Shown here piece by piece: positions 8,532 through 17,840 of a stretch of DNA of 64,000 nt. The translations under genes and the position numbers were made by a program. Below the pieces are notes generated by a model. That model had not been told where the DNA came from and made no database searches. It saw nothing but the letters and a program-made list of their open reading frames with translations. This DNA is from Paraburkholderia sp. D15. GTDB lineage: Bacteria > Pseudomonadota > Gammaproteobacteria > Burkholderiales > Burkholderiaceae. The DNA is taken from positions 806,001 through 870,000 of the forward strand of contig NZ_CP110396.1 of assembly GCF_029910215.1 (NCBI RefSeq), written 5' to 3'. Each line of letters begins with the position of its first letter. The stretch's first letter is position 1.

Positions 8532-8575
8532 CGGGCCGGGGTGGCGAATTTGCCACCGCCGGCCCGTTTCATTTG
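8532..8575 (+). terminator. Rho-independent terminator of the MHS gene
   Basis: A long GC-rich hairpin (CGGGCCGGGGTGGC pairing imperfectly with GCCACCGCCGGCCCG) is followed by TTTCATTT, 23 bases after the transporter stop codon. Confidence 0.75.
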
Positions 8576-8861
8576 CGACGCCCGGTAATGCATTCCGGAT
8601 TAACCATTCGCGAAGCCGGCTTTCGACAGATTACGGTCGCATTTCACCAGGCAAAAGCCTTATGTGTTTGCATCTCATATTGCAAACCAAAAGTGAGCGA
8701 CCTATCGTTCGACGAAGCGCATCCTCGCCAGGATTTGCCTACGTCATATGAAATACAAATACATATATTGACGGCCTACAAAACTGTAATTTTTACGCCG
8801 CGATGCCTAAAGCATTTTGTATGAAAGCCGATAACAAAGAATTCGTAACCGGAGACCGACC
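8576..8861. other. AT-rich intergenic region before the OFA transporter
   Basis: About 285 bases without a convincing gene, much lower in GC than the surroundings, especially 8640-8840. It presumably holds the promoter of the OFA carrier. I see none of the palindromes found at the GntR sites. Confidence 0.4.
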
Positions 8862-10265
8862 ATGAGCAGCATCACCGAGCCGGGCGCAAGCTCAGGCTCC
8901 TCACCCTTCTTTTCCAAACAGGCCACCGTTGCGAAGCCGGGATTTTCGCGCTGGATGGTGCCGCCCGCCGCGCTTGCCGTGCATCTCTGTATTGGCCAGG
9001 CGTACGCGTTTTCCGTGTTCAACGGTCCGCTGACCAAGGTGATCGGCATCACGCAATCCGGTCCGGACGACTGGTCGCTGACATCGCTCGGCTGGATCTT
9101 CTCGCTGGCGATCGTGTTCCTCGGTTTGTCGGCTGCGTTCGCCGGCAAGTGGCTCGAACATGTCGGCCCGCGTCGCACGATGTTTACCGCTGCGTGCTGC
9201 TTCGGCGGCGGCTTCCTCGTGTCGGCGCTCGGTGTGCATCTGCATCAGATCGTGCTGCTGTATCTCGGCTATGGCGTGATCGGCGGGATCGGACTTGGGC
9301 TCGGCTATGTGTCGCCGGTGTCGACGCTGATCCGCTGGTTTCCGGACCGCCGCGGGATGGCGACCGGAATGGCGATCATGGGCTTCGGCGGCGGCGCGAT
9401 GATTGCCGCGCCGTTGTCGGTCGCGCTGATGAACCACTTCAAGAGCGCGAGCAGCGTCGGCGTGGCCGAGACCTTCGTGGTGCTCGGCATCGCGTACTTC
9501 ATCTCGATGTCGATCGGCGCGCTCGCGATTCGCGTGCCGCCGGCGGACTGGAAACCGGCCGGCTGGACGCCGCCCGATACCACGCAGAAGAAGATGATCT
9601 CGCGCAATCACGTGCATATCGATCAGGCGCTGAAGACGCCGCAGTTCTATCTGATCTGGCTGGTGCTGTTTCTCAACGTGACGGCCGGCATCGGCATTCT
9701 CGGCCAGGCGTCGGTGATGATTCAGGAGAGCTTCAAGGATTCCGTGAGCGCGGCGGCGGCGGCCGGATTCGTGGGTCTGCTGTCGCTGTTCAACATGAGC
9801 GGGCGTTTCGTGTGGGCGTCGGCGTCGGACTGGATCGGCCGCAAGAACACCTACTTCATTTTCTTCGCGCTCGGCGCGGTGCTGTACTACCTGGTGCCGA
9901 GCTTCGCCGCGAGCGGCCAGATCGCGCTCTTCGTGCTCGCCTACTGCATCATCCTGACGATGTACGGCGGCGGTTTCGCGACCGTGCCCGCGTATCTCGC
10001 CGATATGTTCGGCACGGCGTACGTCGGCGGGATTCATGGACGCCTGCTGACCGCGTGGGCCGCGGCGGGCGTGGCCGGTCCGGCGCTGGTGAACTACATT
10101 CGCGCGTATGAAGTCGCGCACGGAGTCGCCAAGGCGGACGCGTACACGATGACCGTTCACATCATGGCCGTGCTGCTGGTGCTCGGCTTCATCTGCAATT
10201 TGCTGGTCAAGCGCGTCGACGACAAGCATCACATGACCGACGCGGAACTCGCCAAGGGCGTCTAA
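8862..10265 (+). CDS. MFS transporter, oxalate/formate antiporter (OFA) family
   Basis: This 467-residue membrane protein has about 12 segments and OFA-family features: HLCIGQAYAFSVFNGPL in the first segment, GPRRTMF, and GYVSPVSTLIRWFPDRRGMATGMAIMGFGGGA around segments 4-5. GGAGA precedes ATG 8862. The family includes OxlT of Oxalobacter and YhjX-type carriers, which exchange or import small carboxylates. It is followed at once by a 42-residue hydrophobic protein. With a formyl-CoA transferase nearby, oxalate or another short acid is possible, but a separate AT-rich promoter means co-regulation is not shown. Confidence 0.88.
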   Translation: MSSITEPGASSGSSPFFSKQATVAKPGFSRWMVPPAALAVHLCIGQAYAFSVFNGPLTKVIGITQSGPDDWSLTSLGWIFSLAIVFLGLSAAFAGKWLEHVGPRRTMFTAACCFGGGFLVSALGVHLHQIVLLYLGYGVIGGIGLGLGYVSPVSTLIRWFPDRRGMATGMAIMGFGGGAMIAAPLSVALMNHFKSASSVGVAETFVVLGIAYFISMSIGALAIRVPPADWKPAGWTPPDTTQKKMISRNHVHIDQALKTPQFYLIWLVLFLNVTAGIGILGQASVMIQESFKDSVSAAAAAGFVGLLSLFNMSGRFVWASASDWIGRKNTYFIFFALGAVLYYLVPSFAASGQIALFVLAYCIILTMYGGGFATVPAYLADMFGTAYVGGIHGRLLTAWAAAGVAGPALVNYIRAYEVAHGVAKADAYTMTVHIMAVLLVLGFICNLLVKRVDDKHHMTDAELAKGV

Positions 10266-10275
10266 GGAGAATCGT

Positions 10276-10404
10276 ATGTCCACCGTTCAAGCCGCGCATC
10301 CGACCAACAAGGTCATGCTCGCCGTCTTCTGGCTGTACGTGCTGGCGCCGCTCGCATGGGGCGTGTTCAATACGCTCTCGCAAGCGATGAAGCTGTTCCA
10401 TTGA
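10276..10404 (+). CDS. Small membrane partner of the OFA transporter, 42 residues
   Basis: AAGGAGA lies five bases before ATG 10276, and the gene starts ten bases after the carrier stop codon, so it is surely co-transcribed and translated. The product has one membrane segment (VMLAVFWLYVLAPLAWGVF) and a short polar start. Tiny proteins of this kind sit directly behind OFA-type MFS genes in other proteobacteria and are called MFS transporter small subunit. The role is inferred from position only. Confidence 0.75.
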   Translation: MSTVQAAHPTNKVMLAVFWLYVLAPLAWGVFNTLSQAMKLFH

Positions 10405-10428
10405 GTACAGCCTTGTAGTTTGATGGGC

Positions 10429-10466
10429 GTCCGCGCCGCCGCGCGCAAATGTGCGGCGGCGCGGAC
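10429..10466. terminator. Strong GC-rich hairpin between OFA unit and adhesin
   Basis: GTCCGCGCCGCCGC (10429-10442) pairs perfectly with GCGGCGGCGCGGAC (10453-10466). There is no T run on either strand, so it is not a textbook terminator. It lies between two convergent genes and could end or protect both transcripts. Confidence 0.45.
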
Positions 10467-10574
10467 GGCGGCGGGGACCGTTCGTGTCGCCACGTTCATT
10501 CCAACGCACCCGCCGCCTCTGTTGCGATACTTCCCGACGCGCCGTTCAGGCGCGTTTCGCTTTCTCCCCTTGCT

Positions 10575-13500
10575 TTACCACTGATACGCCGCGCCGGCGC
10601 CGACCGTCGTCGTGGCGGCACTGATGCCCGCGCCGAGCTTCACCTTCAGGTTCTGCGTGACGCGCGCCGACAACCCCACGGCCACCGCCTGATAACCCTT
10701 GTAGCCCGCCGTGCCGACGCCGATCGCGAGGTTCTTGTTGGCATCGACTTCCGGCACCATGGTCAGCGCGATCGCCGACGCCGTGCCCGAGTACGCGTTG
10801 CGCGCGATCTCGTTCATGCCGCCCTGAAACTGCTGCATGTTGACCGCATCGGTGGGCGCCTGACCGTTGGCGACATTCGTGATCCGGCGCTCGCTGCCCG
10901 CCGAACCGACCGACACCGTCCCCGTCTGATCCGCGATCGATCCTTCGCCGAGCGCGACCGCATTCGGCGCGGACGCGACCGCGCCGCCGCCGATCGCCAC
11001 CGAGCCGTTGCCGATCGCCTGCGCGGCATTGCCCGCGCTGTTGACCGACACGTACGCGTTGCCGTTGGTCTGCACGTTCTGCACCGCCTGATTGACGAGA
11101 CCGATCTGCTGGTTGGTCTGCCAGAGCTGCGCGCCGGTCACGGCATCCGTGCTGGTCGCGGACAATTCGCCATCTTGAAGGTTGGTCAGCCGCACCGCCG
11201 ACGTATTGGCCGCCGTACCGCCGAGCGTGATGCGATCGTGCGCGGCGCTGTCGTACTGCACCGCGTTCGCGACCGCGCCGTTCAGATTGCCGACGGTGGT
11301 CTGCAGACCGTCGATCGCGTTGCTGTTCTGCGTGACGCGGCTGTCCAGATTGCCGATTGCGCTGCCCACGTTATTCACCACCGTTCCGCCGACGCTGTAC
11401 GAAGGTGCGTTGAGCGATCCGTCCGGATTGACGCTCGCTCCACCGCCGAGCGCCGCTGCCGTGCTCGCGGCCTGCGCGTAAAGTTGCGAACCGTTGACCG
11501 CGTCGCTGCTGGTCGCACCGATTGCGCCGCGCGCCACGCCGGTGACGACGCGATTGCCCGACGTGCCGGCCAGGTTGATCAGCGCGCCGTCCGTCGCCGA
11601 TCCGACGTTGATGACGCGCGACAGCGGGTCTTGCGTGACGAGGCCGATGCCGCCGCTCGCCATGTCCTGCTGCAGCGTGCTGAGGCCGCTGTCGAGCGAG
11701 CCGAGCGCGTCGCCGACGGTGGACTGCGTGCCGCCCTGCACGTGATACGTGGGACCGGTCAGCGAGCCGTCGGCGTTGAGTTGCGCGCCGCCGCCGAGTG
11801 CCGCGACCATCGGCCGGAACTGCGCGAGGTTGATCGCGGAGGTGTCCGTGATGCCCGCCGCGACGCCCGTCAATTCACGCGCGCCGCCACTGCCGGAGAA
11901 GTCGATGCGTGCGCCGTCCGTGTCTTTCGCCACGCTCAGGTTGCGCGACGCCGCGTCTTGCTGGACGAGACCGATTTCGCCGTTGTTGATCTGGTTCGTG
12001 ATGTGGGTCACGTCCCCTTCGATCGTCGTGGCGCGAGCGTCCAGGTTGCTGATCGCGGTCGTGTTGTCGGTGACGCGCTGATCGAGGTTCGTGATGCTGC
12101 CGGTGTTCTGCGCGACCGCCTGATTCGTCGAGAACAATTGCGCGCCGTTGACGGCCTCCGCGCTGTCAACCGCAAGCTTGCCCGCCCGCACGTTGGTCAC
12201 GCGAACCGGCTTGGCGCTGGTCCCGAGTGTCACCGAATCGTGCGCGTTCGAATCGTATTGCACCGCATCGGCACCGGCCTGGGCGCTGGTCGTGACGGCC
12301 GCCGCGAGCGCCGCGCCGACATCGTGATAGGTCGCGCCGCCGACCGTGTACGACGGCGCCTGCACGGTCCCGTCCATATTGACGATCGTGCCGCCGCCCA
12401 ATGCCGCCGCGGTGCTCGCCGCGTTCGCATACAACTGCGAGCCGTTCACGGCCTCGACGCTGATCGAATTGATCCTGCCGTTCGCCACGCCCGACACCAC
12501 GCGATTGCCCGCGGTGCCCGCCAGATTCACGCGGTCGCCGCCGGTCGTGGCGCCGACCATGATCTCCTGGGTCTGCGGATGCTGCGTGACGAGGTTCGCC
12601 GCGACCTGCTTCTGCACCGACGTCAGGCCCGTGTCGAGCGCATTCAGCGCACTGCCCACCGTGGTCTGCGTGCCGGCCTGCACGTGATACGTGGGGCCGG
12701 TCACCGTCCCGTTCGCGCTGACCGACGCGCCGCCGCCCAACGCCGCGACCACCGGGCTGAGCTGCCCGAGATTGACCGCCGATTCCGCGGCGGTGCCTGC
12801 CGCCACGCCGGTCAGTTCGCGCGACCCCGCCGTGCCGCCGAAGTCGACGCGTTGGCCGTCCGTCGCCTGACCGACGCTCAGATCGCGCGACACCGCGTTT
12901 TGCCGGACCAGACCCGTCTTGCCGCGATTGAGGTCGCTGTCGAGGTTCGCGATATCCGCCGCGTTTTGCGCGACCGCCTGATTGGTGCCGTAAAGCTGCG
13001 CACCTGTCACGGCCTCCGAACTGTCGGCGCTCAACGTGGCGTCCGCGAGGTTCGCGAGTTTGACCGGGACGTTCACGTTGCCGAGCGTGGCGACATCGTG
13101 CTTCGCGGTGTCGTAGCGCAGCGCGTCGGCACTGCCGGCCGCGCTGCCGGTGGCGATAGCCGCCAGCGCCGCGCCCACGTCGTTATACGTCTTGCCACCG
13201 ACATCGTAGGCGGGCGCGACGACCGTACCGCCCGGATCGAGCATCGCACCGCCGCCGAGCGCGGCGACCGCGCCCGCGAGCTGGCCGACGTTGACCGCAT
13301 CCGTCGTCTGGGTGCCGGCCGCGACGTACACCAGTTGGCGACGCTGCGCGTTGCTGCCCACCGCCACCGCGTTGACGCGATCCGCGATCGAGCCGCCGCC
13401 GAGCGCCACCGAGTTCGTGCCGCTCACCGACGCGTTCGCGCCGAAGGCCATGCCGTTCGTCGCGCTCGGGTTGACGAACGCGTTGTAGCCGATGGCGACC

Positions 13501-14171
13501 GAGCCGGTGCCCGTGGCGCTGGCGAATGCACCGATCGACATCGTATTGAACGCGCTGGACCGCGCGTTGTAGCCGATCGCGACCGAGTTGTCGGACAGCA
13601 TGCCGACCGACGAACCAGCGCCGACCACCGTCGAGTTGGTCGACAGCGCGCCCGCGCCCTGCCCGACCGCGGTCGACGCGACGCTGCCGGCCGCCGAGCC
13701 CGCGCCGACCGCGAGCGCATTGATCGCGGTCGCGGCGGCGGTAGGTCCGATCGCCATCGCGTTCAGATCCGTCGACGCGCTGGTGCGCGTGCCTTGGACG
13801 ACGTTCGGGCTGACGGAGATATAGTCGGTGACGGGAGGCGCCGACGCTGCCAGCAGGTTGAGCTGGTTCACTTTCAGCGGGCTTTGCGTAGCCGCTGGCG
13901 CACCTGATTGCCCGACGGTGCGCACCAGATCGTCCGCCTCCACAGCCTCAGTCGTCTGCGAAGTCTCCAAGGTCTCCGAGGTCCGCACGGTCTGCACGGT
14001 CTGCGCTTCCACCGGTTGCGCGAACACGAGCGCGCTCAACAGCCCCGCACTCGCGGCCACCAGCATGCCGCACACCGACACACCCTTCGCGCCCCGGCTT
14101 TTCGCCGTTTCCGACGCCGCCACATAGGTTCGCGTCGCGCGGTTCCAGACTGTTTTATAGGATTTATTCAA
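10575..14171 (-). CDS. Trimeric autotransporter adhesin (YadA/Hia type)
   Basis: This 1198-residue outer-membrane adhesin starts with an ESPR extended signal region (MNKSYKTVWNRATRTYVAASE), followed by a hydrophobic core and a cleavage region near AQPVEAQT (about residue 57). A head of left-handed roll repeats (SVAIGYNA-type) spans about residues 130-290. Necks of the DAVNVGQLAGAV and ELTGVAAGT kind follow. Alternating modules then recur: YxVGGxxxxDVGAAL at least three times and GPTYHVQxGTQxTVG twice, with coiled-coil stalk segments between. The last 75 residues are the four-strand YadA anchor and end in Trp, as expected for BamA recognition. It is flanked by unrelated genes. It probably mediates attachment to a host or surface; the ligand cannot be read from the sequence. 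Confidence 0.93.
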   Translation of the reverse strand: MNKSYKTVWNRATRTYVAASETAKSRGAKGVSVCGMLVAASAGLLSALVFAQPVEAQTVQTVRTSETLETSQTTEAVEADDLVRTVGQSGAPAATQSPLKVNQLNLLAASAPPVTDYISVSPNVVQGTRTSASTDLNAMAIGPTAAATAINALAVGAGSAAGSVASTAVGQGAGALSTNSTVVGAGSSVGMLSDNSVAIGYNARSSAFNTMSIGAFASATGTGSVAIGYNAFVNPSATNGMAFGANASVSGTNSVALGGGSIADRVNAVAVGSNAQRRQLVYVAAGTQTTDAVNVGQLAGAVAALGGGAMLDPGGTVVAPAYDVGGKTYNDVGAALAAIATGSAAGSADALRYDTAKHDVATLGNVNVPVKLANLADATLSADSSEAVTGAQLYGTNQAVAQNAADIANLDSDLNRGKTGLVRQNAVSRDLSVGQATDGQRVDFGGTAGSRELTGVAAGTAAESAVNLGQLSPVVAALGGGASVSANGTVTGPTYHVQAGTQTTVGSALNALDTGLTSVQKQVAANLVTQHPQTQEIMVGATTGGDRVNLAGTAGNRVVSGVANGRINSISVEAVNGSQLYANAASTAAALGGGTIVNMDGTVQAPSYTVGGATYHDVGAALAAAVTTSAQAGADAVQYDSNAHDSVTLGTSAKPVRVTNVRAGKLAVDSAEAVNGAQLFSTNQAVAQNTGSITNLDQRVTDNTTAISNLDARATTIEGDVTHITNQINNGEIGLVQQDAASRNLSVAKDTDGARIDFSGSGGARELTGVAAGITDTSAINLAQFRPMVAALGGGAQLNADGSLTGPTYHVQGGTQSTVGDALGSLDSGLSTLQQDMASGGIGLVTQDPLSRVINVGSATDGALINLAGTSGNRVVTGVARGAIGATSSDAVNGSQLYAQAASTAAALGGGASVNPDGSLNAPSYSVGGTVVNNVGSAIGNLDSRVTQNSNAIDGLQTTVGNLNGAVANAVQYDSAAHDRITLGGTAANTSAVRLTNLQDGELSATSTDAVTGAQLWQTNQQIGLVNQAVQNVQTNGNAYVSVNSAGNAAQAIGNGSVAIGGGAVASAPNAVALGEGSIADQTGTVSVGSAGSERRITNVANGQAPTDAVNMQQFQGGMNEIARNAYSGTASAIALTMVPEVDANKNLAIGVGTAGYKGYQAVAVGLSARVTQNLKVKLGAGISAATTTVGAGAAYQW

Positions 14172-14560
14172 GCATCCCTCCCACTCTTCTTATCGATGAT
14201 TCATCCACCAAGTCTTTCTTATGCGTTCCTAAATAAATAGCCGAAAAAGATAGAAATTTAAGAGCACGTCGCGCTTTCACCTGGTCGAAAAAAAACGCAG
14301 CGCCAAGTGTGCCGCCGCGTTTTCCCATCGCGAATACGAATACTCCGAAAAGCTAATTTTTAGCTTCAAAAAGAAAAATTTATATAACACCTGCTCAGCA
14401 AAAACCGGCAAATTTCTTAGGCTAAACAATAGATATTTAGGACGTTTTAGAATTGCGCCTAATTCGTCCGATGAACGATTTGAAGAGATGAGATGGGATG
14501 GGATCAGTCAGCGCGCGCCAATCACCGATGGACTTTCGGCAAGCCGGAGGACGGCCCGCC
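14172..14560. other. AT-rich intergenic region upstream of the adhesin
   Basis: About 390 bases without a gene. The part nearest the adhesin (14180-14460) is markedly AT-rich for this genome and probably carries the adhesin promoter. Such low-GC upstream regions are common at surface-protein genes, but no specific site could be named. Confidence 0.4.
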
Positions 14561-14587
14561 CAAAACGGTCCCATTGCGGGACCGTTA
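14561..14587 (-). terminator. Terminator of the DUF3830 gene
   Basis: AACGGTCCC and GGGACCGTT (14564-14586) form a 9-bp stem with a 5-base loop. On the minus strand it is followed by TTTT, 15 bases after the DUF3830 stop codon. Confidence 0.75.
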
Positions 14588-14601
14588 TTCGATGCATGCG
14601 C

Positions 14602-15027
14602 TCAGATCTTTTCGAACAGCACTTCCTGCGCGCCTTCCCACAACACCTTGGTGCCGAGTTCGCGCAGCTTTTCCTTGCCTTCGACGATGGTCAGGAAATG
14701 GTTGCCCGCGAGCTGCCCCATCTTGCTCGCGAAACAGCACGAGCCGTACGCGAGGATGATTTCGGTCTCGCTATAACCGCCCGGATAAAACAGAATGTCG
14801 CCGACCGACGGATGGCTCGTGTGATTCTCGAAGCCGACCGGCACGCCGTCGTTTTCGAGCTTGAAGTCGCCGAGCGGCACCCAGCAGCCTTCGCCGCTCC
14901 AGCGCACGTGAATGATCTTCTGCCGGTACGGCAGCAGCTTCAGGAAGGCAGCCACGGTCTGCGGCGCATCGGGATGGGTTTCGGCGGTGAAGGTGTGGCC
15001 GCAGGAGGTGATACGAAGTCGGGTCAT
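14602..15027 (-). CDS. DUF3830 family protein (cyclophilin-like fold)
   Basis: This 141-residue protein resembles the DUF3830 family. An RITSCGHTFTAE start leads to an LPYRQKIIHVRWSGE strand region, and the GDILFYPGGYSETEIILAYG motif lies near residues 85-105. Related proteins adopt a small cyclophilin-like barrel and often occur near amidase, hydantoin or uptake genes, but no function is established that I can apply here. I start it at ATG 15027; an in-frame ATG at 15057 adds ten residues unlike the family. It stands alone with its own terminator, downstream of an AraC gene on the same strand. Confidence 0.7.
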   Translation of the reverse strand: MTRLRITSCGHTFTAETHPDAPQTVAAFLKLLPYRQKIIHVRWSGEGCWVPLGDFKLENDGVPVGFENHTSHPSVGDILFYPGGYSETEIILAYGSCCFASKMGQLAGNHFLTIVEGKEKLRELGTKVLWEGAQEVLFEKI

Positions 15028-15565
15028 CGCTAGGTTTCCGCTGTGACGGTTGATCAAAAGGCCGGTCGGACGATGGCTCGGGTCAAGCCATGGGGCGAGG
15101 CTATTCTGTCGTCCGGTGCAAGGCTTCTACAAGATACAGTTGCCGCGCATCTGGTCAGGCCAGTTGGACCAGTTGGTTCGCCCCGTCCGCTATGCGCTCT
15201 AAATCGTGGGATGCCCAGCCCATGCCAGCTTCAAGCACGCCCGGCCACGAAAGTTCGTAGTTTGCAAGCCGCGCAATGCACAGCACACTGCGAAAAGTGC
15301 GTGATTACCCTCAGGACGGTTCATCGGCCCTGGTTGCCCGATGAGCCACCCCCGGCCCGCCGCCGGATTCATCGCGGCAAGCCGGTGCGGCGGCGCAGCA
15401 TCGCCGCGCCGCTGACGGCGACACCGGCTGGCGATCCGGTGCCTTCATCCAGTGTACTCAAGCGTCGGCGGCTCACTCAGGCATCGTTCGCGAACGGGCC
15501 CGAGCGCCCCGGTGTCGAAGCGCCGGCCCATCCGGTCCCTCCCCACCGCCGCGCCTCCCGCACCG
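15028..15565. other. Intergenic region, nothing recognised
   Basis: About 540 bases between the DUF3830 and AraC genes. Frames through it have no family resemblance, poor starts and composition unlike real neighbours. I see no repeat, RNA gene or clear operator. Confidence 0.4.
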
Positions 15566-16477
15566 TCAGCCGCGCAGCCGGTAGGCAAGCGGCGTCACAC
15601 CGTAGCCACGCTTGAACTGCACGGAGAAATGACTGGCATTCTCGAAACCAACCGCAAGAGCAATCTGCAACACAGTGTGATCGGTGGCGCGCAGCAGTCT
15701 CGCCGCTTCGTCGAGCCGTAAACGCGTCACGAACTGATGCGGCGTCTCGCCGGTTTCGCGGCGAAACACCCGCGCGAAGTGAAAGCTGCTCAGCCCCGCC
15801 TGCGCGGCCAGCTCGTCGATCGCCAGATCGGCCGCGAGATGCGTACGGATGTAGTCGGTCACCCGGCGGATCCGCCGCGGCACCAGCCGTTCGGGTGGCG
15901 CGGGCAGCGCGGCGCCGGCCCGGCGCTCGCGCGAGTAGTGCTGCAGCAGATGCGCGGCGAGCGCGTGCATCAGCGCGTCGACGTAGAGCCGCGAGTCGGC
16001 CGGATCGGCGGCGGCGCGATGCAGCGCGGCGAGCGTCGCGGCGACGAACGGATCGTGAAACTGCATCGCGTCGCCGAGCGACAGTTCACGCGAACCGCCC
16101 AGCTCCATCTGTTGCGCGACGCTATCGATCAGGGCCCGCTCGATATGCAGATGAACGGTCGACAGCGGTTCGCCGCCGATCGAACGCCAGCGCCACGAAA
16201 TCGGCGTGGGCGGCACGAACCAGACATCGCCCACGCGCAGGTCGGCGCTTTCCCAGCGCCCGTTCAGGTTGCGTTCGAGGTGTTCGGCGCCGCTCGCGAG
16301 CGTCATCAGCGTCAGGTCCTGCAGACCGGGCGCTTCCAGCAGTTCCTGCTCGTTCGGTTCGAGATACGAGCGCAATACCAGATGCCGCCATGGGCGGTCG
16401 ACGCTCGACACCAGTTTCTGGCCCGCCATATAGCGATCGTAGGCGAGCGTCGTAGTCAGCTTTGGAATTCGTGCCAT
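15566..16477 (-). CDS. AraC-family transcriptional regulator
   Basis: This 303-residue regulator has an N-terminal cupin-like sensing half with no family hallmark I can name. The C-terminal double helix-turn-helix covers about residues 200-303, with LAIDELAAQAGLSSFHFARVF and the second-helix signature VLQIALAVGFENASHFSVQFKR. The start at ATG 16477 (MARIPK) is preferred to the in-frame ATG 16519. It lies between a DUF3830 gene and a divergent LuxR gene. Targets and effector are unknown; it may regulate the divergent gene. Confidence 0.9.
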   Translation of the reverse strand: MARIPKLTTTLAYDRYMAGQKLVSSVDRPWRHLVLRSYLEPNEQELLEAPGLQDLTLMTLASGAEHLERNLNGRWESADLRVGDVWFVPPTPISWRWRSIGGEPLSTVHLHIERALIDSVAQQMELGGSRELSLGDAMQFHDPFVAATLAALHRAAADPADSRLYVDALMHALAAHLLQHYSRERRAGAALPAPPERLVPRRIRRVTDYIRTHLAADLAIDELAAQAGLSSFHFARVFRRETGETPHQFVTRLRLDEAARLLRATDHTVLQIALAVGFENASHFSVQFKRGYGVTPLAYRLRG

Positions 16478-16654
16478 CACGTCTATTTCCAGGAGGTGCC
16501 GTATGCAAATGAAAGTCACTACACCCGCGCCGGTCCGTTGTCAGAGCAAGAACTCAAAAATGATAGCAAGGAACCGGCTACCGTAATTTTCGGAAATAGC
16601 TAATCATTCAGGTTGTCGTCTTTCACGCGTCTAGAACGCTGGAGCTACCGTTTC

Positions 16655-17656
16655 ATGGAACACGAATGCGATACGCTGCCGCATTGGTTGACCGGCTCGC
16701 CGTCAGGTGAGGCCGGGCATCCGCAGGCAGCCTACAACGCCGTCGTCACCGCTCAACCGGCTTACCCGGCCGGCGCGCGGCAACCCGGCAAGTCGGCCCA
16801 CGCGGCCGACGCATCGAGGGCGTCAAGCCGTACGTCGGCGAGCGCGGCGCCCACCGGTTTTCTCACGCTGTTTACCGAGGAGGAGATCGGCACGCCCTCG
16901 CCCGCGGCACGGCGAGCGGCGCCGGTCATCAGTCCGCTGGTGCGGTTCGGCAGTGCGCAGGACCGCATCGAATTCGTCAGGCAACGCATCAGGCAGTTGG
17001 GCTTCGACTCGTTCAGCTACACGGCCACGCGCACGTCCGCGCATCACAAGACGATGTTCGTGCTGACGAGCTACGAGTCGCAAAGCTGGCTCACGCGCTA
17101 TTTCCGCGAGCGTTATTTCGAGCTCGACCCGCGCGTGGCGCTGGCCTCGCCCACCGGTTTGCCGTTCATCTGGAATACGGCCGACATGCGCGCCGACCTG
17201 CCGCGCGCGCAGATGCGCAGCGAGCGTCTGGGCGGCTTGATCGACATGCTGGAGGCGACCGGCCGCAAGAGCGGCATCCTCACGCAGATGCCGTTGCCGG
17301 AGCCGGAATTCACGGCGAGCCTGTGCTTCAACTCGGAGATCGGCAACCCGCGCTGGATGACGGAGTCGATCGTGGCGGAAACGCTGATGTTCGCGCATAC
17401 GATCCACGAGTTCATCTGGACGCACGCGAAGAGCGTGATCGGCATCGCGCCGGAGCAGCAGCGGCGCGTGACGCTGAGCGAGTTGCAGCACGCGGTGTTG
17501 CGGGCAGTCGTGCAGGGGCAGCGAGACAAGGAGATCGCGTATTTCCTCGGCCTGTCGCCGCATAACGTCGACTATCACCTGCGGCGCTTGCGGCAGTTGT
17601 TCAACGTGCGCAACCGCGTGCAGTTGATCAATGTCGCGCAGGGGTATGTGTCCTAG
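16655..17656 (+). CDS. LuxR-family regulator with autoinducer-binding domain (solo)
   Basis: This 333-residue protein has the AHL-type binding domain pattern W-x3-Y-x4-Y-x3-DP (SWLTRYFRERYFELDP) followed by LPFIWN. The C-terminal LuxR helix-turn-helix (LSELQHAVLRAVVQGQRDKEIAYFLGL onward) occupies about the last 65 residues. The unusual part is the N-terminal 95 residues, low in complexity and rich in Ala, Pro, Ser and Thr; usual LuxR proteins begin close to the binding domain. I start it at ATG 16655 with GGAG ten bases upstream. A later start is possible and would remove the extension. No luxI gene is in the window, so it is a solo. It converges on the steroid isomerase gene. Confidence 0.85.
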   Translation: MEHECDTLPHWLTGSPSGEAGHPQAAYNAVVTAQPAYPAGARQPGKSAHAADASRASSRTSASAAPTGFLTLFTEEEIGTPSPAARRAAPVISPLVRFGSAQDRIEFVRQRIRQLGFDSFSYTATRTSAHHKTMFVLTSYESQSWLTRYFRERYFELDPRVALASPTGLPFIWNTADMRADLPRAQMRSERLGGLIDMLEATGRKSGILTQMPLPEPEFTASLCFNSEIGNPRWMTESIVAETLMFAHTIHEFIWTHAKSVIGIAPEQQRRVTLSELQHAVLRAVVQGQRDKEIAYFLGLSPHNVDYHLRRLRQLFNVRNRVQLINVAQGYVS

Positions 17657-17791
17657 GCGGCGCGTCGGTACAGTGGTGATGCGCCGGGCAGTACAGCGGG
17701 CTTGTAGTTAGCCCGGGTAGTTAGCTCAGATAGTCGGCCGCGGTTGCTCAACGGCAGCCGATCGACTCAGGCAGGCAGTTCCGTAGTACGA

Positions 17792-17835
17792 GTCGCGGCC
17801 CGCGTGTTCGCCGGCCGCGACTTTCATTTCTACTT
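17792..17835 (+). terminator. Terminator of the LuxR solo gene
   Basis: GTCGCGGC (17792-17799) pairs with GCCGCGAC (17814-17821) and is followed by TTTCATTTCTACTT. It lies between the convergent LuxR and ketosteroid isomerase genes. Confidence 0.65.
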
Positions 17836-17840
17836 CAATC

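Noticed and set aside
10449..13907. A 1152-codon open frame on the plus strand opposite the adhesin
   Set aside because: It mirrors the repeat structure of the adhesin on the other strand, is extremely Arg-rich and matches no family. Such antisense frames are common in high-GC genes.
15043..15615. A 190-codon frame in the DUF3830-AraC gap
   Set aside because: It has no ribosome-binding site or recognisable domain, its composition is atypical and it overlaps the end of the AraC gene.
16503..16586. A 27-codon frame with AGGAGG in front, between AraC and LuxR
   Set aside because: The purine-rich box may be chance. The peptide is very short and featureless, and the box lies within the upstream part of the AraC frame. 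Left out for lack of support.
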